In this document: in pieces, positions 45,053 through 57,039 of the stretch
How the letters are laid out: each line of letters starts with the position of its first letter
How positions within the stretch are numbered: position 1 is the stretch's first letter
The notes under the pieces: generated by a model
Told to the model about the DNA's origin: nothing
Database searches by the model: none
What the model saw: only the letters and a program-made list of their open reading frames with translations
Translations under genes and position numbers: made by a program
Origin: Prostheceraeus crozeri
Lineage: Eukaryota > Platyhelminthes > Polycladida > Euryleptidae
Assembly (NCBI GenBank): GCA_907163375.1
Contig: CAJQUW010002016.1
Coordinates: 248,001 to 312,000 of the forward strand
Length of the DNA: 64,000 nt
Direction: 5' to 3'

Positions 45053-45984
45053 CTTCTAGCAAACTGATTAGTTTGTACTATCAAAGTCTGTGACTTGATA
45101 CATAACACGTTCGCTAATTTTGAGATTTCGATAGTATTGTCCGAATCAGAGAAGATATTCGAATCCTCAAAGTCGCTCTAAAACCTACAGAATTTCCCAA
45201 CATAAAAGTTTATGAAATGATGATTCATTCATTATTTTCAATTTCATTAAACACATTTTACTATCTCTCCTACTTCATCCGTATGAGAATTTGTGGGATT
45301 TTTGACTTCAGCACGACACTCCGGAAAAGATTTCACAATCGTCCTGTTAACTGGCTTCAATGTCATTGTCATCCTGAAAACTGAATCGCGTTATAGAAAA
45401 GGACAACAAGACTGTTGTCATATTCATTGCTTAAGGGCTCCCGAATTCACTTGTCGAGTCACCTTTGATACCAATACGTGACTTGTCTGATCAGATATGG
45501 ACATGCACGTTTACATTAAATTTATTCAAATTCACCAATTCACATGTTAACTTAACGTAAAGATTAGCTGACTCATTGCTACTCATTCTATGGAGTATTT
45601 GATTCCAGAAAATATTTGCAATGATCGGTTTCCACAGTCAAGAAGTATATAGAACTTGAAGCTTGAATATAAACAGGAAATTTAATTTTTGCCTTGCCGA
45701 GTTTGAGATAGTACGTTGGCTTCATCGCTCGGGGTTCAGTTAAACACTGCAAAGGGAAGCAAGTGAGGTTACGAAAGGAGTTAAGCGTAGGGGAAATCTT
45801 TGCTTTGATGTATTTATTTGAGTATGCAATCAAGTCGGTCTCTGACTTTTCCAGCTGTGTTAGGACTAAAACTCAACACGCTACCATTGCAGTGCATCTA
45901 ACGGCTCAATGAAATAGAAAGAACAATCAAAGTGTCACTAAACATTTTCTACACTTAGCCACGAAAAGAACTTTTATTTCATGG

Positions 45985-46110
45985 AAAGGAAAAAGGAATA
46001 GTGTGAGAGTGAGAGTGAGTGAGTGGGAGAAGAGTGATGACAGGGGAGCGAGAGAGAGTGAGTGAGAGAAGAGGGGAGAAAAGAGAAATAGTGTTTGTGT
46101 ATGAGATAAA
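45985..46110. repeat. GA-rich simple repeat
   Basis: Purine-rich gtgagagtgag / gagagaga tract of about 120 bp. It creates spurious Leu/Ser-rich frames on the minus strand. Confidence 0.8.
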
Positions 46111-46119
46111 GATTTCATT

Positions 46120-49100
46120 TATTTGACATTTTTTAATTGGTTCTGCATGAGCCAACTTTCATCCATCCAGGAAATAGCCCAATAGTTTTTTATTTGTGTT
46201 CAAAATAAGCATTCATATTTGTGTTGTGAAACATCATGCATGAATAGAATACTTTCAGTGGATTTTATGCAGCTCACAAAAAATGAAAATATCAAGGTGG
46301 ATTGTCCAGAATGACGTTGTAACTAAACATTCACTTATAGAAAAGCTAACTGAATTGTTCGTGACGAAAGTTTGCACTTTATTACTATTATTAAGAAGTC
46401 ATCAATGAAGTTCTTCACAAGGTGGGACTACTGACCAATTTATCTAATATAATCTGCTTGAAATAATGTATATAATGTCTAATCTGTATTATGTCAAGGA
46501 ACAATCTCAGGTTCGTCCTCTGTGGCCGTTTCTGGATACCCTCATTTATTTTATTGATAGCTATATATGTTATGAAGTGAAGTTGACAATTATTTGGTCC
46601 ATTGCAGCTCGGTGATAGTTTGAAGGCCAGAGAAAGTTGACCATTCGTCTGACTGCATGATAGATGAGTGATACGAAATTGAAATTGAAGTCAACCTAAA
46701 TGTATCACAATTGTCGACCAACACTAAACTGCATAGTTGTAACAGTTTTGATACCACTTAGGTCAAGTGCTCTTGGAAAACCAGACACAAAAGCTTGATG
46801 TATCAAAGGAAGCGCTGGTGTCCACGTCAAATTTCAATTGAATGTTTCAGATAAGCATCTGAAAATGTATGTCTGAAACTGGAAAGGAATTATAGAAAGT
46901 GAATAACACATCCTGACTTTGACAAAATACAAAAAATCTAAATTCAACTGAAATATATAGTAGACACAAAATTCATTGTTAAATTTTATGCATACACGGG
47001 CATTTGACAATTTGTCCAATAGCTGCAACTGTGGTTCGCGGATCTCTCACCAATTAGAATTTATATCTCACCGATATTAGAATTTACAGAAAATTCCAGC
47101 TTATTTAGTTTCCACTTAAGTGAACTTATATGTATCCTACAATGGGAAGTAATATGATTGCATACTATGAATAAAATATATAAAATGCTTCTTAGGTTAC
47201 CCAATTGACAGTTATTTTTGCGCATGTATGAGACAATGAATGAAGCTGTAAATAATGAATATTTTAGTCTTGAGAAGATTCACATTAAGTAGACAAAAAG
47301 ATGCGGCCTAAAAATGAACATGTAGTAAGTAGTATGAATTCTTCCCTGACATTTGATTCTTTCTGTGTAGGCTCTATGTGCTGCTTAGTATTTCACCATC
47401 CTGTGAATAGCCTAATATTCAATTCAATTGGTAATTCAACTCTTCTAGATGCTAATGTGGAAGCGAGAAATTTTCCAGTAAATGTAACTCCACAGCGAAT
47501 CTATCTATCTATTATTGAATTCTAATTTTTATCTGGACACATCATATGCAGTATAGACCTAGATACATAGTACGTGTATATACAGGCAGCTACTGAGAGT
47601 TCAACATATAGCTCTATGGGTCTATTAGCCTGAATGGGATGCATGACAAAAGTTCAAGTTAATAATTATTTTTAACATAAAAATACTCCACACATTTTAA
47701 AACAGATAGATCTGCTTTATCTCCTGAAATTCGATTTGCATTGGTTGAAGATTTAAATTACAATTTTCTTCTCGACAGGTATCCAAGCCATGCTAATATG
47801 TAGGCATCATGATACTCTATAGAAGCAATGCTCTAAGGCAGCAAACATTGATTCGTTGCCTAAAATTCCATTCATTGAATAAACTTTAAATTCAATAGGA
47901 CGCAAGAAATCATATTGTTAGTTTGGTTGTTTAATACAAGTCTTTCAAAATGAACACAATTCGGTTTCCTGTTTAGTCTGCGTGACTGATTTCAAAGCGA
48001 AGGCGAATCATACACGCTTTGCCAGTGTCACGTTACATTCAATGATTGTAAACTTGTTTGCCTTTTAAAAATCATGATCATTCACATGGGTATGAAGTTA
48101 AGCGACCTTCATGTTATCCGGTATTATTTTGGTATCCAGAAAATCCGACTTCAATTATCCGAATGACAGATCGAAATTTTCAGCAATCCTACCGCCGGCT
48201 ACCTGTGATCTCTGTGGCGGTATTTACACATAGATTGCAATAACAACTAATGTGGTGGCAAGACCTAATCTCAGCAAAACTGGCATTGATAAACATCGTC
48301 CCATCGTCGCACATATTTTCCATTGCAAGATGACCAAACGTCTATTCAATCCGGTCATATAGTAAATTGCAAGGAGATAATCCATTTATTATTTCAAATT
48401 GCCGGTGATGTTTGCAAGAAATGCAAAACGAGATTTGTGACCGTCTACTCTCGAGGTTCTTTAGCGAGAATGACAAAAATGTCACTTGACTCATACATAG
48501 CAGATAAATAAAAATTTGTTGCAACTTGATATGATGCAAATTGAATAATTAAATATTGAGATTTGCATCCTCATTTGAAAGTTGGAAACGTACCTTTATA
48601 ACCGACATTTCGTTTAATACCAGGGATCATGAGCAGGCCTAGTTCACATCTCTCAACATCGACAAAACTCCTTAATTTGAGATGCACAATTAGCATACAC
48701 GGTATTACTGAAATTTTTATATATCGTAGCAAAATTCACTTACACAAATTCATTCTTAAATTTATTCAGGGTATGGCTGCAAGTTTGAAGAGTTCTGTGT
48801 CGATGTTGAGAGATGGAACAATTTAATGGACTCTTCAGAGAATGAAACTTTGCCCTATTGTTTTGTGACCATGGATTTGAGTTCCATCCTCGATTATCAT
48901 TGCAAAATAGCAACCGTCATTTGATATTTTTGAGACAAACGAGACTTTTGATGGACTTAAAAGATTCTAAACCAAACTGGCTAATCCTCATCTGATCTGA
49001 GTTTTTATCAATTCGGTGTTATTAGTAACCTTTAAAAGCGTCATTGAGGTTTATGACAAATGCCGAAGTGTTTCTGATAATCATAAATCACTGCGAATAT

Positions 49101-50890
49101 TGCTCTTGTACGATTATACTAAGATTATTCTCATTACGATATAACGATTGTACTTCCCATTCAATAGTACGCCATCAGTTCATGCATGCGAAAATATGTT
49201 AGAAAATCTGACAAATGCACGCTTGAATAGAAAATTATGCTAATCCACAATTGCTTCCATGTTTGATGAATTCCCGAAATGTCATGAGTTTCGACTTCAC
49301 GTTTTTAGTCAGTATTCGTGTTGAAATTCAAAGTTGCGAATAAGATTTGGATTTTCTTTTGTTCTTGTCATATATTTGTATCATTGTTGCCGTTATTTTG
49401 ATTTATTGAGAAGTACGTTGTCGTTACTATCTAAATTTCAGTGCCATGTGACAGATTATTTGTCCTGGATTTCACTTGTGACTCAAATTGAATTCAAAGT
49501 ACTTTGGGTTAGCAAGGTTATCAAAAATTTCCTCACTTTACAATTTGAGATCAAAAATGTAATTACTTATTGTGAACTATTCACTTCACTTATAAGTCCA
49601 GATATGGAAAATATAAGTCAGTTATTTGCAAATGAATGGCATCAACTTAAATGTTAGCTTTTTGTATGAGCAATACTTCAAATAAGATTTATAACACTGT
49701 CTTTTTCAATTACATGTACAAGATATAGCATCACGAATTTAATTATCGAGTTAGACCTGCAAGCTACTACTCGATGAAAAACAAAAGTATGAAAATCATC
49801 ATAATAGTCATAATCCCTCACCGTCAATGATAGTACGCCCCTAATTTGGTATCATGAAAAAGCTGCAAAAAGTTCTATTATTGCATTTTTATTGATATTT
49901 CGTAATTATTTGAAAAACTTTTCGTATGCATGACTTTTCTTAAGTTATACATGTGCCTACATGCAACTCAATTGTAAAGACTTCGGTAACCGCTTTTGAT
50001 CCAAACGAAGAGTCATTTAATCATTCGCATTTTCCACTTCTAGATAATCTTCATTGAGAGAACTATTGTAGCTGTCATATAAAATATATATGAAACTCCC
50101 TCGTCCAAAACAGATATCGCAACACAGATATACAAGCAATCAAAACTAGAGATGTACCTAATCCGAGCCGAACCCAGCCGACAGCAGCTCGACAAGGCTT
50201 GGAACAGAGTGCCCACGACTCGGCTCGCCTCGACTTGACCCAAAATGTTATCGGAATTCGACAGAAAGGGCATCCGGACAGAAAATATTACAGCCTTCAA
50301 TCTGAAATCTGAAGATGACAGCACGCTTGTAAAGGAGTAGTGACGATAATTAAAGGTCAATTTTTCATTTACATTTGATCTTGCACGATAATAATGGGCG
50401 ATTGTGATTTGACTATAGTGTACGCTATATGCAATATAGACTTTACTGCAAGTGTCAGTCAGTAACATATAAGTAGCACATAAGCGATTTTTTTGCCTAA
50501 ATTCAGTGATGCCAGTTTTGACTTTCATGCTAATGTTGATGGAATGTGTTGTAATAGCGTGGTAGGCTAACCTCTTCATAGCTTATCAAGGACTTTTTTC
50601 CCTACGCCTTTTCTCAAATTATAGCCTGTGTTGCGATAAGCGTCGTTCTCGAAATTACATTATTCAATGGATGCTCGTGATTGTTAGAGAAAACGCAAAA
50701 AGTAACTTGAGACATTTGGCAATATAAAAAGCTTAGCAGGAAAGGAAAAAGTCCAACTGGTAGATATAGCTGTGTATGAAAATTGCATCCATGTAACACT
50801 GACTATTGAGATGTAAGTTTGTAATGATGTCGATACCTACGTTAATCAATATTGTAATCGGCAAACATAAATTAATAATTTTTCTACAAC
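46120..50890. other. Stretch without a supported gene
   Basis: Many short frames, none with a family motif or convincing splice sites. An 'agagatgtacctaatccgag' at about 50.14 kb looks like a transposon terminus but has no partner in the window. Confidence 0.4.
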
Positions 50891-51089
50891 AATACATTGA
50901 TGATGCAAGCATTTATTTCAATGAACAGTATATTTTACACTTTATTAGGTGACATTTCTATATGTAGGCCGGACTATATTGGATCCATCAGATCCAGGAG
51001 GCAGTTTAATTGCATGTCTAGAACAATGTTTCTCATCTCCTTTTTATCTCTTACCGAGGTACAAGATTTCAAAATTAAAAAATTGTTAA

Positions 51090-51370
51090 TTCAGAAATTG
51101 TTACAAACTTCCAAAAAAACTACGCTTGCTTTGACCGGTTTGTGGTGTATAAAATTAGTTGCAATAAATGCGACGCGTTCTATAACGGTCACATTAACTG
51201 TCCTCTCATTGATAGATACAAAAAGCACCTGCGCGACATTAACAATAAGAGCAAAAAGAACGATCTTCATGAACACAATAAATTCCATTTGGAGGATGAC
51301 GTTCTGTGTATTGATGACCTTACAATAGATATTTTGGACAAAAGTGATAATGCTGCCGACTGTAGAATGA
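51090..51370 (+). pseudogene. Penelope-like element GIY-YIG endonuclease domain, part 1
   Basis: The plus-strand frame reads YACFDRFVVYKISCNKC, then AFYNGH, then RYKKHLRDI and ends in LDKSDNAADCRMR. The 'VYKI-C-KC---Y-G' start, downstream R and 'H' in 'KKHL' match the Cys-containing GIY-YIG nuclease at the C-terminus of Penelope-like retroelements. No reverse transcriptase was recognised upstream. A TIR element starting at 51371 cuts the domain; its last part resumes at about 52960. Confidence 0.68.
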
Positions 51371-52955
51371 GGGCTGTTTCACACATGCGACTTTTTGCAG
51401 CGCTATTGTCGCTAAAATTTGGAATTGTCCTTTCACATAGGACTATGATTTCTGCGATTGTCAATCATCGTACACACAGTTTCGATCTCTCGATTTCATG
51501 GGACATCGAAAGTGGATGTGTCTTAGCCTATTGGAGAAGGATTTGAACCAAAATTTCTCTGAAGGCAGGCTTCAGTTGTATTTGTTCTTGTTTTCATCGA
51601 AATCGGTAGGAAATTTGCTATCAGAATATCGAAAACTTATTTCATAGTTCACTGTAACATTCAAAATCACCATAAGATATTCATATTTCAGCAATTTTGT
51701 CTCGCCGTCTGCTCTGTGTAATAGACATGTAAGCTCATTTGAAAGACATAGAAATCTCAGCAATCTATTCAATCAGTTCATCGATAAATCGATCGCGTCA
51801 TCTATTCATTGTACAAGTCAACACGTTTTCACGAAGCGACCTTCATCATATCAATAAGAAAATAACCACTTTCACAATCTACTGCAACTATTGTCAATAT
51901 CTGCTTTTGCAAGTGTTCCAGTCTAATCAATCAATAAAGCATTGTGTATGGGCTGAATCCTGTGGGAGTCATGCATGTTATGAAAATTCTCTCAATAGTG
52001 GAAGCCATGTGAGTCATTAAACTTCTTCATATTCCGGGAATCATTTTGGTATCTGAGTACGAAGTCGAAATGTAAATTGGTGACATGAACTGACTTCAGT
52101 CATCGTCGATTGCACGCGCATGGAAGGCACCATTGTTTGATGTATGCGGAGGTCAATAACTTCAACAATTTCGAACTTCAAATGTATTATTTGTGATAGA
52201 ATCGGTTCTACTGAACGAAATTTAGCAATTCGGAATGCGTTTTAATCACCGCAACATACTTCACTCAGAAATGTTCTCAGATTGACGCTATGTTCTAGAT
52301 GGTTAGTCGGTCAAAACACAAAATCGTTTCAACATCGTGCGATTTCCAGAAGATTCTTGCGACTATTTATCCGCTTTTAAAACGCGTGACATATGTGAAA
52401 AGCTCCATAGGCTGTAATGTTACCCTGACATCCCCGCGACTATGCCATTGTCTTCGATGGACATGACTTTCCAATTGTCTCTGTTGGCCATTGTTCCACA
52501 GAAAGGGATTGCGAAGGCGAGACTTTCTCTCCATGGTGGATGCCATGAGCACCATCAACTTCTTCATGCTCTGGGGATCAGTTTGGTGTGTGGATCACCA
52601 GAATCTGACCACTGACGGCTGAGAAAGAGGTCAGCATGTAAATTGGTGACAATGACAGTCATTGTCGTCAGCACGCGCATTGGCTGCAGTATTGATTTTT
52701 TTACACGAAGTTCGGGAACATTAACACTTTGGAAATCAAGACATTATTTCGAATGGAATCGGTTCTACTTAACGGAAATTAACAATTCGGAATGTGTTTT
52801 AATTGCCACATCATGCTGAACTCAGAAGTGTTCTCAGTTTGACAAGATGTTAAAGATCATTTGCATGTCAAAAGCCAAAATCGCGCGATTTACTCGCGTC
52901 AAAATGAAAACGCGCGACTTTCGCGCCGCAAAAAGTCGCGTGTGTGAACCGGCCC
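51371..52955 (-). mobile_element. PIF/Harbinger-like element inserted in the Penelope relic
   Basis: The ends GGGCTGTTTCACACATGCGA and (inverted) GGGCCGGTTCACACACGCGA are diverged TIRs that continue through 'ctttttgc.gcg'. The flanking trinucleotides are TGA and TAA, compatible with the TWA target of PIF/Harbinger after one change. Inside, a minus-strand frame at 52367-52567 begins MKKLMVLMASTMERKSRLR and contains RQLESHVHRRQW, resembling the basic N-terminus of Harbinger transposases. The rest of the transposase is missing. A second, diverged copy of the element's 5' region lies within it (see the next entry). Confidence 0.65.
51955..52880. repeat. Duplicated 5' region inside the Harbinger-like element
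   Basis: About 365 bp at 51965-52330 is repeated in the same orientation at about 52500-52880. Shared words include 'aacttcttcat.ctc.gggat', 'atgtaaattggtgac', 'gaatcggttctact.aacg' and 'aattcggaatg.gttttaat'. The outer copy joins the right TIR. The inner copy may be a nested or tandem partial element. Confidence 0.72.
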
Positions 52956-52957
52956 TA

Positions 52958-53026
52958 AGCGAAGCTCGCCAGATTGACAGACTAAAACCCATTGTTAACC
53001 GTAAGCATGAACTACCGAATTTCTGA
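52958..53026 (+). pseudogene. Penelope-like element C-terminus, part 2
   Basis: Immediately after the inserted element the plus strand reads EARQIDRLKPIVNRK and soon ends at TGA 53024. The 'R-A--I--LKP--N-K' pattern is the usual close of Penelope GIY-YIG domains (REAYWIKKLKP-type) and continues the interrupted 'CRMR' of part 1, which supports both the family call and the insertion point. Confidence 0.65.
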
Positions 53027-53029
53027 CCT

Positions 53030-55460
53030 ATGGTGAACGCATCTCGAGCTCATTGCAGTTGATATTTAAGATATCACCTAAGATACTGCACTGTCCAACC
53101 TTGAAGTGTCCGTGACACGAAGCGTCGTCGTGAATTTTTTAATTGTTTAATCCTGTACATCGGACGGAAATAAAAAAGGAGAAAAGAAACATTTTTCTAA
53201 ACATGCCATCCTACTTATTATTATCGACCTTCATGGTGTCAATACATGAAGAATCCAGGATATCGTGAAATGTTCATCTAATAGCCGATATGCGCACGGT
53301 ACATTTGCTATCAACTACCTAGACGGAATATATCCTTTTAAATCAAATCGATACAATCATATTCAATCATTGCACAAAGTATGTACGTCGAAAATGGGAA
53401 AATGCATTAGTGATTGATCGGTGTTCATTTCGATTGACAATCAACCGTGGCAGGTAGACAACTTCATGTCTGACGCTCTCATTCACTTGCCAATTCTCCT
53501 TTGGTTTCGAACCACAACCAGCTTCACGGCTTCGTGGTTCAGGAAGCCAAACATGAATTGTCAAATGAGATGTCTGAATGAGGAATTTCTCTATCACATC
53601 GCGTGCAAATAACTATTTGAAACAGTCAACAAGGCTTGTTGCTTAATTGAATTTAAGATGAAAGTCACAGGATGGTTTAGAGTTGCATTAATGACTTGAG
53701 TTACATGCCATCTTCAACGGAAGACACGCAAAACTTATTTCCATTGCTCCGTTTCCGCCCTCAGAAAGCGGCCTCACCGTGGTAAGATATTTTACTTCAG
53801 TCGCTTCTTTTGATTTTGTTCTACACATGACGAGAAATGCCCCTCCTCATCAACTTATCCGCTTGAAACGCCCGTGTTTACACGGTACTCATCATCTTCT
53901 ATGACTGGCCGACTTTTTCAGTCTGAAGCCCGTGAAAGAATATCTCTAATGTGAATCCAAATCCTTTTGACTGCAGGCCGATGGCTGGGCCGTCTGTAAA
54001 GTCTAGCAACACCGTTGGTCGTTGAGTAAATAAAACTTCTTCGCGGCGTCGGTGTAGATCTCATTGTGAACGATAGAGGATCAATACGCTCGAACGGATC
54101 GGATGCTAAAGATAAGACAGGGATTCATGTCGATCTAAGCTGATGACATGATCTGTTCGAGAGACGTCTTAAGATGTAGTTCAGCAACAACTGTTGACAT
54201 GAGTGGAACCACTTGCAAATGCATGTGTACAATGACAAGAGATACAGATTTGAAGATACATGAAGATTAGGAATTATTGAATCGTCAGGTTTCACTGCTG
54301 TACTTCAATCTGAACTTGACTGATCCGATAAATAAACCGTCATGACACTGCAACAGAATGCGGTCTTTAAAAGTGGCCTAATTGTTGACTACGATGACAT
54401 ACCGGTATATGATATAAAGGCTGTCGAAAGGAAATTCTTGAACCTGTGACTGTAGATATAAGTATTATTGTCAATCAGTTAGGGCAATGTTTTCTCAGTC
54501 ACTCAGGCATCTGAACTGACATAGATGTACAAATAGATGCTAATCTCATCAACATTTTATTTCTAAAATATAAAAGATAATTTCGATGGAATATTTAATT
54601 CTTGACGAAATGTGATCCGCTGCATAATTTGCACAGAAAAGTACAAGCAATGGACCGGAACATTTAATATTGCTAATATGCTATGCATGTTAGGTATATT
54701 ACTGTCATATTGCCTCTAAATCTCTTTAAACCAGGCTAAAGTTTGCTCTTTTAGGCCTTCAGGCTCTAGTTTAGATCAAATTTAGAGCAGTTAAGGAAAA
54801 TCCATTCCTATTCTAAGATTGCTTTAAATTATCACTATTCTGTTATTACGCAGAAGTAAGGCTATTTATTATCGCACTAGGCTATTTACAGATTCACTCA
54901 TTACTTTATAGAGTTGCTTTTTCATCTACCAATTAGTGTCTTTCTATATTGTTGAGAAGTTAGAAATGGGAATATTACCCTTAGTTACATGACAAAATAT
55001 TCCAATTACTAATGAGCTTATTATATGACAATAAAAAGTCTGTCAACGTATTTTGAGAAATAACTAATGATTAAAGTACATAGCCTATTACGGTAGTCAA
55101 CATGGGAGCGCATTATCTAGGAAGTGAGATGAAATTGAAGCTTCAGCTGTCATCAAGTAGAATTTATCCCGCAATCGGGTATTGCCCAAAATCATAGAGT
55201 TTACTATGGATCACATGCATGACTGTGGAGCGAAATATTCCATTTCCAAGGTTTGACACTATTATGTAGCATGTGTTTACTTTATTTACGTTTCGTGTAT
55301 ATCTTTTTAGCTGATACGACATGCTTTTGTCCATGGGAAAGAAATTCTGCACGATGCCTTTGTACGATACAATATCTCAGAATACTTGAATTCATCAAGG
55401 ACAAAACGCTTGGATGTCTCATGATGCGTTTGCACTCTTTGATTCTAACTAATAAAACTC
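53030..55460. other. Stretch without a supported gene
   Basis: No transposon ends, RNA genes or family motifs were seen. The frame pair at 53.37-53.61 kb is a chance overlap of both strands. Confidence 0.4.
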
Positions 55461-55466
55461 ACAGTT

Positions 55467-55608
55467 GGATATCTAAAGAGAATGACAACTATTAAGTCAG
55501 TAAATGACACCAACACCCTTGATTCCCCGACCGCACTCGCCCGACCTAGGAATCGAACCGAAGTCCGCGGTGTAGACAAGCTCGCACCTTCTTCACTAGG
55601 CGACGCTG
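55467..55608 (-). repeat. tRNA-derived SINE, copy 1
   Basis: Minus-strand reading starts CAGCGTCGCCTAGTGAAGAA (A-box-like) and about 30 bases on has TTCGGTTCGATTCC (B box). It continues 'ggaatcaagggtgttggtgtc' and ends '..ctctttagatatc'. Copy 2 lies 165 bp away in opposite orientation, about 85 per cent identical. Confidence 0.75.
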
Positions 55609-55773
55609 TTGTCAATCTACACTGTGACGTAGTCGTATGACATGCTGATATGCTGTCTCGCTACAACATTAATGCTGGCTGGTAGTATTCGGTCAATAAT
55701 AATAATAGGACAATATGCTGCCGATATCACTTGGAGATGATTTCTGCCTTCACCTGTATTCCTTTTGTGCCGT

Positions 55774-55911
55774 CAGCGTGACCTAGTGAAGAAGTTGCGA
55801 ACTCGTCTCCACCGCGGACTTCGGTTCGATTCCTTGGTCGCGCGAGTGCGTTCGTGGAATCAAGAATGTTGGTGTCTGTTGACTTAATAGCTGTCATTCT
55901 CTTTAGATATT
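55774..55911 (+). repeat. tRNA-derived SINE, copy 2
   Basis: Plus-strand copy: CAGCGTGACCTAGTGAAGAA, B box TTCGGTTCGATTCC, 'ggaatcaagaatgttggtgtc' and the end 'ctctttagatat'. The 5' heads of copies 1 and 2 face each other, making a 445-bp hairpin-capable inverted pair. No target duplications were found. Confidence 0.75.
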
Positions 55912-56036
55912 CAATGAGCTACGACAGACCGCTGTTGTCACACTACAGTTGAATATAATCGCAAAACAATTGTCTTGCAATCAGTAGAAAAAGATCTTAA
56001 AGCAGCATATTTGCAATTGCTTTTATAATATGAAAT

Positions 56037-56342
56037 ATGTCACCACACACAGGGCTGGTGGTGGGAAATTTTACAGTAAATACAGACGTGCGTGAAGTTG
56101 GCCGGCGGAACCACCCAGCAGATCCATTAATTGTTACAGAAGGATTCCATTCAAAACTGCTTCTAACATATAAATTTCAGCCTACTGATCACGAATCTGG
56201 GCTCATATTCCACAAATTAGCAGTCTCTCTAGATAAATTCAAAATTGAAGATAAAAGTGGTTCCGCTAACCTCATACACGTTAAATACAGGCATACTGCC
56301 GGCAGCTTGGTATTTATTTCCTGCAATATAAACACCTATTAA
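56037..56342 (+). CDS. 101-codon ORF, possible exon
   Basis: Follows a possible acceptor (ccacacacag at about 56051) and has a soluble, coding-like composition (VVGNFTVNTDVREVGRR, KLLLTYKFQPTDHESG). I recognise no family and no partner exon is evident. Confidence 0.28.
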   Translation: MSPHTGLVVGNFTVNTDVREVGRRNHPADPLIVTEGFHSKLLLTYKFQPTDHESGLIFHKLAVSLDKFKIEDKSGSANLIHVKYRHTAGSLVFISCNINTY

Positions 56343-56868
56343 TGAATGTGATTGGGTAAGAATCATTGGATAATAAATATATTTACTATCTTTATATCTC
56401 AACATAGTTCCCCTGGATGCTTGTACTTCACTCTGAATAAATTTTCACTCTATTCAATTTAATGTGATCACAGTTTACTTCTTAAGTGTGCACGGTAGCT
56501 CAAGAATTCACCAATGCTGACTTTCCTGACCAGATGTCGGTTGACTCACAGGTTGCTGCCCATCGAAGCTCAGCCAAATGTTTCAAGCAGAATTCGTCTA
56601 ATGAGATTCTTGCATCTCATTTTCGAAGTCTGCAACGCTTCTAAAAACTGCAGCTCAAACTAAGTTATAAAATGCTTCAGACTTTCCAAAAATATTAAAA
56701 TGCTTCCTGAGGAAGCGAGATGGTTGCCCACAGGTGTTCGCACATTGCTCTGACGAGGTGCTATCAAATCTACTTGCAGCCAAATTTGAATGGACGTTTA
56801 GGATGACTTAAAATGATGAAGACTTGTAATAAAGCTCAACAATGTACTCACTCGATAAAATGTTATAC

Positions 56869-57035
56869 CGGCGCAGTGGCCTTGTGGTAGAGTGTTCGCT
56901 CTGCGTCCGGGAGACCTTTGTTCAAACCTTGGTCGGGTCAAACCTAAGACCTTAAAAAAAGGTACAGTCGGCATTCTTGCTAGAAACTCAGCACAAAAAG
57001 AATGAGAGTGGGATAAATAACATTTCGGTCACACG
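56869..57035 (+). repeat. tRNA-derived SINE with conserved-type 3' domain
   Basis: GGCGCAGTGGCCTTGTGGTA is an A-box head and TTTGTTCAAACCTTGG a degraded B box, followed by 'cgggtcaaacctaagacctt', a short A run and 'ttcttgctagaaactcagca'. The head-plus-'ggtcgggtc-aacc' and 'gct-g--actcagca' layout resembles the wide-spread invertebrate SINEs that share a common central/3' domain; that family link is from memory. The true 3' end is not marked. Confidence 0.7.
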
Positions 57036-57039
57036 GAAG

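Noticed and set aside
45927-46118. Minus-strand Leu/Ser-rich frame
   Set aside because: It is the translation of a GA-rich simple repeat.
50135-50290. hAT-like terminus agagatgtaccta at about 50.14 kb
   Set aside because: No inverted partner or target duplication was found in the window.
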